28,569 nucleotides of DNA from a virus: IMG/VR virus record IMGVR_UViG_3300030390_001538, positions 9,760-38,328 of that record; one strand, 5' to 3'. Each line of letters begins with the position of its first letter. The stretch's first letter is position 1. Shown here piece by piece: positions 23,064 to 28,569 of the stretch. The notes under the pieces are model-generated. The model saw only the letters and a program-made list of their open reading frames with translations, was not told the origin of the DNA and ran no database searches. A program made the translations under genes and the position numbers.

Positions 23064-24667
23064 ATGCCACTAACACTAGAAGTTTCTTATTTCAACTCAT
23101 ATTACGTGAAGAGATTAGCAGACGCTCCTTACGCGCCTTTAGTAGGAGCAGACAGAACGGCCGTAACAACTGGCGCTGTTACTGCTGGAAGTAACGCTAC
23201 GTTTAATAGCATTGGTTTAGGTATTCCTGCTATAGGTATGGTTGTAATAGGTGCTGGCGTATCTGCTGATACAAAAATAACTTCAGCTAAACCAGCTGGT
23301 TCTTCACCAACAGTATTTACTTTTGATAAAGATGTTACATTAACAGCAAGCGCTTATACGTTTACTTACCAATGGACTGGTCCTCAAGTATCTAATCCAG
23401 ACGAAGATTGGTACATAGAAGAATCACGCATTAGAGGAGGTTATAATAACGTATCCACTGATTATGGTGTAAAAGCATATATAGTTGAAGAGGAAACTCT
23501 CTTATATACTCTGGTATACTTAATTCAAGAACAGGTATTAATCAAACAAATCAATTTAGTGTAGCGGAAGAAATAACTAGAAGTGTAGATCCAATAAGTG
23601 GATCGATACAAAAGTTATTTGCTGAAGATACTAATTTACTTATATTTCAAGAGCGTAAAGTTAACAATGCTTTAATAGACAAAGACGCTATATTTACAGC
23701 AGAAGGTTCTGCTATAACTACATCAGGCCAATTAGTAATAGGTCAAATAACTCCTATTGCTGGTAACTGGGGTATAAGTCAAAATCCAGAATCATTTGCA
23801 GTGTATGGTTATATGAAATATTTTGTAGACAAAAACAGAAACGCTGTATTAAGATTAGCTGGTGGACAAATAACAGAAATATCAAACTATGGTATGATTG
23901 ATTTTTTTAGAGATCAATTTTCAGCAATTACAAACACTGGTGTTATATTAGGTGCTTATGATAATTATAATCAAAATTATGTTTTATCTATACAACCTCT
24001 TAATAGATATGAACCTGATGGAACTCTTTACAAAACATTAACTTTTGACGAAAGATCTCAAGGTTGGACAAGTTTCTTTACTTACAAACCTGATGCTATG
24101 TTTAGCTCGCAAGGTTATTTTTATTCAGCAAAAGATTATGGTGATGCAAGTAATATATACAGACACAACACTAATTTAACTAGAAATAGTTTTTATGGTC
24201 AACCAATAAAACCTTCTTCAATACAGTTTGTATTTAACCCTTCGCCTAATAACATGAAAACATTTCACACTATTAATTATGAAGGCTCTAATGGATGGGA
24301 AGTAACAGCTTTTCTTTCTGACGAAACTGGTTTAAATGCTAGTGGTGGAAACTGGATAAACAATGTAGACACTATGGTTCAAGGCGTTGGAGCAACTCAA
24401 TATAGAAAAATATACAGTTATGTAGAAGGTGCTTATGAAGAAAACGGTATACAATACTATGCTGGTTTTGATAGAAAACAAAACAAATACATGGCAGTTG
24501 TACCAAACAATACCCAAACACCAATGCCAGGTGAAGTTATATTTGGTAACCAAACATCAGGTATAAAAGCTTATTACGCAACAGTCACTATGAAAACAGA
24601 TCTAGTAACAGATCCTAATGGATTAAAAGAATTGTTTGCTGTTAGTAGTACTTTTGCAACTAGATAA
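23064..24667 (+). pseudogene. distal virion 'stabilization'-type protein, interrupted by one frameshift
   Basis: One gene read in two frames. The first part (23064-23564) starts 'MPLTLEVSYFNSYYVKRLAD' and continues to 'DEDWYIEESRIRGGYNNVST' before drifting into nonsense and a TAG. The second frame opens at 23489 with 'RGNSLIYSGILNSRTGINQT', then 'ITRSVDPISGSIQKLFAEDT' and 'NPESFAVYGYMKYFVDKNRN', and runs to the stop at 24667. Both halves match, from memory, one continuous structural protein of crAss-like and marine phages. The break needs a -1 shift, or a one-base change of length, between about 23489 and 23505. An extra ~75-residue Ig-like beta insertion lies near residues 30-105. It is probably functional in the virus if the break is a sequencing or assembly error; programmed shifting is possible but no classical slippery site is seen. 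Confidence 0.8.
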
Positions 24668-24673
24668 AATTAA

Positions 24674-25120
24674 ATGGAATTAAAACAAATAGATAAAACA
24701 ATACAAGACTTTCAAGACTTAATTGTGAACAACAATAACATGGAAGGACTTTATGGAGATGGAAAAAGTATAGCAGAAATACCTGATATACCTATCAAGC
24801 ATAGTTTTGCTGATCAATTATATGTAAGGCAAATGGATATGAAAGCCGGTCAGGTTGTTATAGGCGCTATACATAATCATCAACACGTTTGGTTTTTATT
24901 AACAGGTAAAGTTATTATTAATAATAATGGCGAAAAAATAGAACATATAGCTCCTTGTTACACGGTTTCAGAACCTGGTTCTAAACGCTTAATATATGCT
25001 GTTGAAGATTCTATATTTGTTAATGTACATAAAAACCCTAGCAATACAAAAAATATAAAAAAGTTAGAAGAAACAATAGTTTCTTTTACACGAGAAGAAT
25101 ATAATAATAAAAATAAATAA
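24674..25120 (+). CDS. cupin-fold phage protein
   Basis: A 148-residue protein with a single cupin-like beta-barrel. Motif 1 is 'GAIHNHQHVWFLLTGKV' with H67, H69 and H71; the usual Glu is replaced by an aromatic residue. Motif 2 is 'EPGSKRLIYAVEDSIFVNVH', with H119 at the end. The histidines could bind a metal. The family is frequent in marine phages next to tail genes, as I recall ('PxGSKRIxYALEDSxxxTxH'), without known substrate. It stands six bases after the distal protein gene and one base before the next, so it is in the structural operon. It could be a virion part or an enzyme acting on host glycan or phage protein; undecided. Confidence 0.75.
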   Translation: MELKQIDKTIQDFQDLIVNNNNMEGLYGDGKSIAEIPDIPIKHSFADQLYVRQMDMKAGQVVIGAIHNHQHVWFLLTGKVIINNNGEKIEHIAPCYTVSEPGSKRLIYAVEDSIFVNVHKNPSNTKNIKKLEETIVSFTREEYNNKNK

Positions 25121-25121
25121 T

Positions 25122-25832
25122 ATGAGTTTCATAGCAGCAGGTTCAGCCGCAGTAAGTTTAGTCGGAGGTATTTTTGGTTCTAGAAAAGCTAAAAAAGAAG
25201 CGCGAAGACAAAGAAGACGACAAAAAAAACTACAAGCTAAGTTAAATCATTTGGAAGCAAATAGACAAGATGTTATAAATCCTTATGACAATGTATCTAG
25301 TTTAGCTGGTATGGCTACAGACTTGTCTAATACTTTGTCTAATCCTATGGCTAATTTATCTGTTGCAACTCAAGCTGCTGAAATGCAAATAGAAGAAGCT
25401 GATATAAGTTTAGCTAATACGTTAGACACATTAAGAGCTACAGGATCTGGAGCTGGAGGCGCAACTGCTTTAGCACAAGCTGCTTTAAAATCTAAAAAAG
25501 GTGTTGCAGCTAATATTGAAAGTCAAGAAGCTTCTAATGAAAAAGCTAGAGCTCAAGGCGAAGCTACGCTGCAGACTCAAAGAATGGAAGAGAAAAAAAG
25601 AATACAAAACTTAAATATATCCGAAGGGCAAAGAGTTCAAAATGCAGAATCTACAGGCGCTGCATTTGTATTTAATCAACAAGAGCAAAGAGAAGTTGCT
25701 AAAATGAATAGAGTAGCTGGTCAATTAGACAACGCGGCTAATAACGCTGCTCAAGCTAATAGAGATTCTACATCTGCTATAACTGGAGCTTTAGGAAGTA
25801 TGGCTCAAGTAGGAATAGCATCATTAGGATAA
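25122..25832 (+). CDS. probable internal virion protein (helical, 236 aa)
   Basis: A 236-residue Ala/Gln-rich helical protein. Residues 1-20 ('FIAAGSAAVSLVGGIFGS') are a hydrophobic Gly/Ala segment, followed by the strongly basic 'RKAKKEARRQRRRQKKLQ' (about 21-38). Long helices come next ('TLDTLRATGSGAGGATALAQ', 'LKSKKGVAANIESQEASNEK') and a Gly/Ala/Ser-rich end. The layout resembles small ejected internal proteins of podoviruses, which cross or coat membranes on DNA entry; this is inference. Its gene follows the cupin by one base and precedes two large acidic proteins that are also likely internal. The start layout is shared with the protein at 3424. Confidence 0.7.
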   Translation: MSFIAAGSAAVSLVGGIFGSRKAKKEARRQRRRQKKLQAKLNHLEANRQDVINPYDNVSSLAGMATDLSNTLSNPMANLSVATQAAEMQIEEADISLANTLDTLRATGSGAGGATALAQAALKSKKGVAANIESQEASNEKARAQGEATLQTQRMEEKKRIQNLNISEGQRVQNAESTGAAFVFNQQEQREVAKMNRVAGQLDNAANNAAQANRDSTSAITGALGSMAQVGIASLG

Positions 25833-25847
25833 TAATTAAAAACTAAC

Positions 25848-26966
25848 ATGGAGAATAATAAAGCAGAGATAAACAGAACTAGAAATAAGGTTATAAAAGA
25901 AGTACAGCAAAGTAATGCTTTAGCTTTTAAACCTGAAATACTAGGCTCTAGCATTAGCGAGTCTTTTGATGTTTTAGGTAGAGCATTTGAAGGAACAGCT
26001 CAAAAGTTTGCTAAAGCTCAGTTAGCTTTAAAAAATGGATCATCAGAAGATCCTAAATTAGATACAAAAATAGTAACACAATTACAAGATGCTCCTAAAA
26101 AATCTATAAAATTTATGGAAAATTTAGTTGGTGAATTAAGTGCTGTAGAAGACAGAAACTTTGATATAAATAATAATGCAGAGTATTCTATACTAAACGC
26201 AATGATTACAAAGAAACCTGGTTTTTCTCCTAAGCAAGGTTTTGCATTAGATTTAGAGCTAAAAGAAGATGGAACACAAGAGCTAATAGCTAAAGGCCCA
26301 GGTTTAAGAAGTGGTGGTTTAAAAATTAACAGCGGTACACTAGAGTCGTTAATTGAAGCAGGTAGTTCTATAGTAGCTGAAACACCTGAGATTGAAAAAG
26401 ACATGGAAGCTTTATTAGCTGAGTCACAATTGTTTGATCCTAGTATGGTAGGTCAAGATGGTAAACTATCTGGTGAAGCTTTTATAAACGAAGAGTTTAT
26501 TTTAAAAGGACCTGAAGGCAAACCTATATACGAAGAAATAGATCTTGGTGAAGGTAAAGCTAGAAACGTATTACAGTACGATGAGAAAAAAATGATATCT
26601 AAACTAAAACCTTTTATTGATGCAGAGATAGCAGGTATTATAGAAATGGGAGAAGAAGGTGTTATAGCAGCTTGGAACACTACAATATTACCTAACGTCA
26701 CTCAAAGTGATGAAATGGAAACAAGCAAAGTAATGTCAGCTGATAATGATAGTTGGTTGTACGAAAAAGATTTACCTTTGTCTCCTAAGAAAAAAGAATT
26801 ATTTGCTGAAAAATATAAAGAACATTTTTTAAGAGATTACTTATATAAATTTACTAAAAACCAACTACCAACAATTGAAGAAGATAAAAAAATATTTAAT
26901 AAAAAAATTGATATGTCAAAAGACGTTAGATTACAAAAAATATTTAAAAAATTTGGTTTAAAATAA
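25848..26966 (+). CDS. probable virion-associated protein (372 aa)
   Basis: A 372-residue acidic, mainly helical protein, preceded by the leader TTAAAAACTAAC. It includes 'LGSSISESFDVLGRAFEGTA', 'LKNGSSEDPKLDTKIVTQLQ' and 'LKPFIDAEIAGIIEMGEEGV', and ends in the basic 'RLQKIFKKFGLK'. There are no membrane segments and no enzyme motif. Position between the small basic internal protein and the long acidic protein at the window end suggests a structural or ejected virion role. I do not recognise a named family. Confidence 0.7.
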   Translation: MENNKAEINRTRNKVIKEVQQSNALAFKPEILGSSISESFDVLGRAFEGTAQKFAKAQLALKNGSSEDPKLDTKIVTQLQDAPKKSIKFMENLVGELSAVEDRNFDINNNAEYSILNAMITKKPGFSPKQGFALDLELKEDGTQELIAKGPGLRSGGLKINSGTLESLIEAGSSIVAETPEIEKDMEALLAESQLFDPSMVGQDGKLSGEAFINEEFILKGPEGKPIYEEIDLGEGKARNVLQYDEKKMISKLKPFIDAEIAGIIEMGEEGVIAAWNTTILPNVTQSDEMETSKVMSADNDSWLYEKDLPLSPKKKELFAEKYKEHFLRDYLYKFTKNQLPTIEEDKKIFNKKIDMSKDVRLQKIFKKFGLK

Positions 26967-26972
26967 AATTAA

Positions 26973-28569
26973 ATGGAAGACGAAAAATTACAAGAAATTT
27001 ACTTAGCTATAGACTCAGACGAAACTATGTCTGATGAAGAAAAACTTGAAGCAAAAACTTTAGCAAAAATAAAGTATGAAGATAGTTTAAAAAATTCTGA
27101 AACTGAAGAAGTTGAGGGAAAGGAAAACGATTCACTGCCAACGGATGCGGATGTGGATCAGGAAGATGTTGTGTCCGAAACAGAAGATATGGAATCAACA
27201 TCGGAAGATGGTTCTTTGGATTCTCAAGAAAAAACAATTAACGAACAAGCTGAAGAATTAATAAAAAACGACAAGAAGAGGTTTGATGATTTAAAATTAA
27301 GATTAGAAAACGGCGAAGAAGATTCTTTTACTAAAGAAGAAGCTGAGTTTTTAAATCAATACGAAGATGAAGATGTTTCTATAATAGGAAATATAATTCC
27401 AGAACAACAAACTATTGAGTATGATAACGGTTCAAAAGAAACTTACAATGAAGTTATCAACAACATGAATAATCTTCAAGAAAATTATGTAATAACTGGT
27501 AAAAAAAGTAGTGAGTTATATAATTTTGATGAAAATTATAAACCTATTTCTTTTAAAGAAAACGTTACTGATGAACAAAAATTTGATGCTTACGTTACTT
27601 CTCAAGATAAAAATATATTTGACATAAGTGCTGGTGGTGATCAAGAATTAGAAGAGGTTGGTATAACTAATTATTATATTAACAGTAATGGTGAAAAAAT
27701 TAAATGGAAACCTGGTGAGCGCCAAGAAGCTTTGTTACTTAAAGAAGTAAATATACCAGAAGTAGAAAACTCTATACAGTCAGCTATTGATATTGCTGAA
27801 GCAAGTTTAGAAATGCCAGACGAACTTTTAAAAGACAATGATCAAAAAGTTGTAGACTTAACCAAACCAGAAGAAGTAGTAAATATTAAAAATACAGTTT
27901 TTAAAGATTTTATTCAAAACAACAAAAGAGTTCAAGAGATAATTCAAGAAGGAAAAAGTATAATTAATTATGAAACTCAAGTTAAAGAATTTAGAGAAAA
28001 GCACGCAAAAGAGTTTCCGTTAAATACTATAGAAGAAATAGAAGCTAATTGGGATAAAATAACAGTAAATGAAGATGGTACTTTAGCTTATACTGAAGTA
28101 AATAATTTTGGCAACGAATTAATTAGTAGTTATTTATTTAAAAACAACGAATTTTTTAGTATGCTTGAAGTTGTTGAAGAAAAAGTTAATGAAAGATTAG
28201 ATACAGATTATGAAAAATATCAAAAAATATCTAACACGGCACAGTTATTAAGATGGAGTTTTGGAGATGACAAAGATAAGCCCTACGGTGGTTATAACAT
28301 ACAAAGAATGCTTGATGTTTTAGGTATACAATACGATAAAGGTAAGTATACAGATGAAATAGAACTAATAAAAGAAATAGAAAATGGTTTAGCAAATTCT
28401 ACAAGAATAGAAATTGATGACAATGTTAAAGGTTATTTTTTGCCTGATTTTATTTTTACAAAAGCTCAATCAGAAGAAGGTGTTGAGTTTAACTTAAAAA
28501 ATAGAAACCCTTATCAGTTTTATATATTAAACGATGGCGAAACTCTTCCCGCAGGTGTTAAAGAAATAA
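26973..28569 (+). CDS. large acidic virion protein, N-terminal part (runs off window)
   Basis: An open frame from the ATG at 26973 with no stop before the window end; at least 532 residues are visible. It starts 'MEDEKLQEIYLAIDSDETMS'. Residues about 45-95 are an acidic disordered linker ('SLPTDADVDQEDVVSETEDM'), with more G and C than the flanks, and then a helical, very Lys/Glu/Asn-rich body. No signal peptide, membrane segment or enzyme motif is visible in this part. Long acidic proteins at this place in crAss-like and marine phages are often large internal virion proteins, sometimes with an enzyme domain much further on. The missing C-terminus could change the call. Confidence 0.8.
   Translation, partial: MEDEKLQEIYLAIDSDETMSDEEKLEAKTLAKIKYEDSLKNSETEEVEGKENDSLPTDADVDQEDVVSETEDMESTSEDGSLDSQEKTINEQAEELIKNDKKRFDDLKLRLENGEEDSFTKEEAEFLNQYEDEDVSIIGNIIPEQQTIEYDNGSKETYNEVINNMNNLQENYVITGKKSSELYNFDENYKPISFKENVTDEQKFDAYVTSQDKNIFDISAGGDQELEEVGITNYYINSNGEKIKWKPGERQEALLLKEVNIPEVENSIQSAIDIAEASLEMPDELLKDNDQKVVDLTKPEEVVNIKNTVFKDFIQNNKRVQEIIQEGKSIINYETQVKEFREKHAKEFPLNTIEEIEANWDKITVNEDGTLAYTEVNNFGNELISSYLFKNNEFFSMLEVVEEKVNERLDTDYEKYQKISNTAQLLRWSFGDDKDKPYGGYNIQRMLDVLGIQYDKGKYTDEIELIKEIENGLANSTRIEIDDNVKGYFLPDFIFTKAQSEEGVEFNLKNRNPYQFYILNDGETLPAGVKEI

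Noticed and set aside
23064-24667. Two separate genes instead of one broken gene
   Set aside because: The second frame is coding-like from 23489, well before its first ATG at 23801, and the two parts join as one recalled protein. Separate starts would leave about 310 bases of conserved coding sequence unexplained.
26018-27237. Open frames on the - strand in the last 2.5 kb (26018-26404, 26453-26701, 27025-27237)
   Set aside because: They are antisense to convincing + strand genes, and their biased composition mirrors the opposite coding frame.
1-28569. Stop-codon reassignment (TAG or TGA read as an amino acid), known in some crAss-like phages
   Set aside because: Long genes are intact in the standard code, and TAA, TGA and TAG all end recognisable proteins at sensible places.
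1-28569. Integration site, CRISPR array, tRNA or insertion sequence
   Set aside because: No cloverleaf, spaced repeat array, transposase or integrase was seen; the only repeats are short and within coding sequence or hairpins.

Overview
This window is a contiguous piece of the late (structural and assembly) region of a tailed double-stranded DNA bacteriophage. Every supported gene is on the + strand. Genes are packed tightly, with many ATGA or TAATG stop/start overlaps. The terminase, portal, scaffold, capsid, neck-ring and long distal proteins occur in the order and sequence style I recall from crAss-like phages (Crassvirales) and related uncultured marine phages. The DNA is AT-rich. Almost no gene has a Shine-Dalgarno sequence; starts are preceded by A-rich leaders instead, which is typical of phages of Bacteroidota. 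A Bacteroidota host, probably marine, is therefore an inference from style and remembered homologues, not a proven assignment. Both ends are truncated inside genes. There are no replication, integration, tRNA or CRISPR features.

Layout. (1) 1-1162: end of a small phage protein, a hairpin-bearing gap, and two small proteins of unknown function. (2) 1190-3427: a chaperonin cassette of groEL then groES, followed by a translationally coupled small protein that may be a winged helix. (3) 3424-7413: small, mostly basic or low-complexity proteins sharing a short GMSR/SPLN motif, a spike-base-like protein, a 106-residue HExxH putative metalloprotease, and a holin coupled to it. (4) 7440-8754: a coiled-coil protein, a small protein, a tandem-GroES-like (Cpn20-like) protein, and a candidate small terminase. 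(5) 8754-16129: large terminase, portal, scaffold, major capsid protein. (6) 16213-24667: a conserved capsid-adjacent protein bracketed by two hairpins, two neck-ring-like proteins, a 1357-residue distal virion protein with cadherin/Ig-like C-terminal modules, and a second distal ('stabilization'-type) protein whose frame is broken once. (7) 24674-28569: a cupin-fold protein and three probable internal virion proteins, the last running off the end.

How they work together. Terminase packages DNA through the portal into a shell built from the capsid protein on the scaffold. Ring, spike, distal and internal proteins form the neck, receptor-contacting and injection apparatus. Holin opens the membrane at lysis. 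The phage carries its own GroEL and GroES plus a second protein that looks like two fused GroES domains. This suggests a self-contained folding machine, most plausibly for its capsid or other virion proteins. The phage GroEL has lost several residues important for ring-ring contact in E. coli GroEL. The chaperonin set, the mini-metalloprotease/holin pair and the repeated GMSR/SPLN motif are the most unusual parts of the window.
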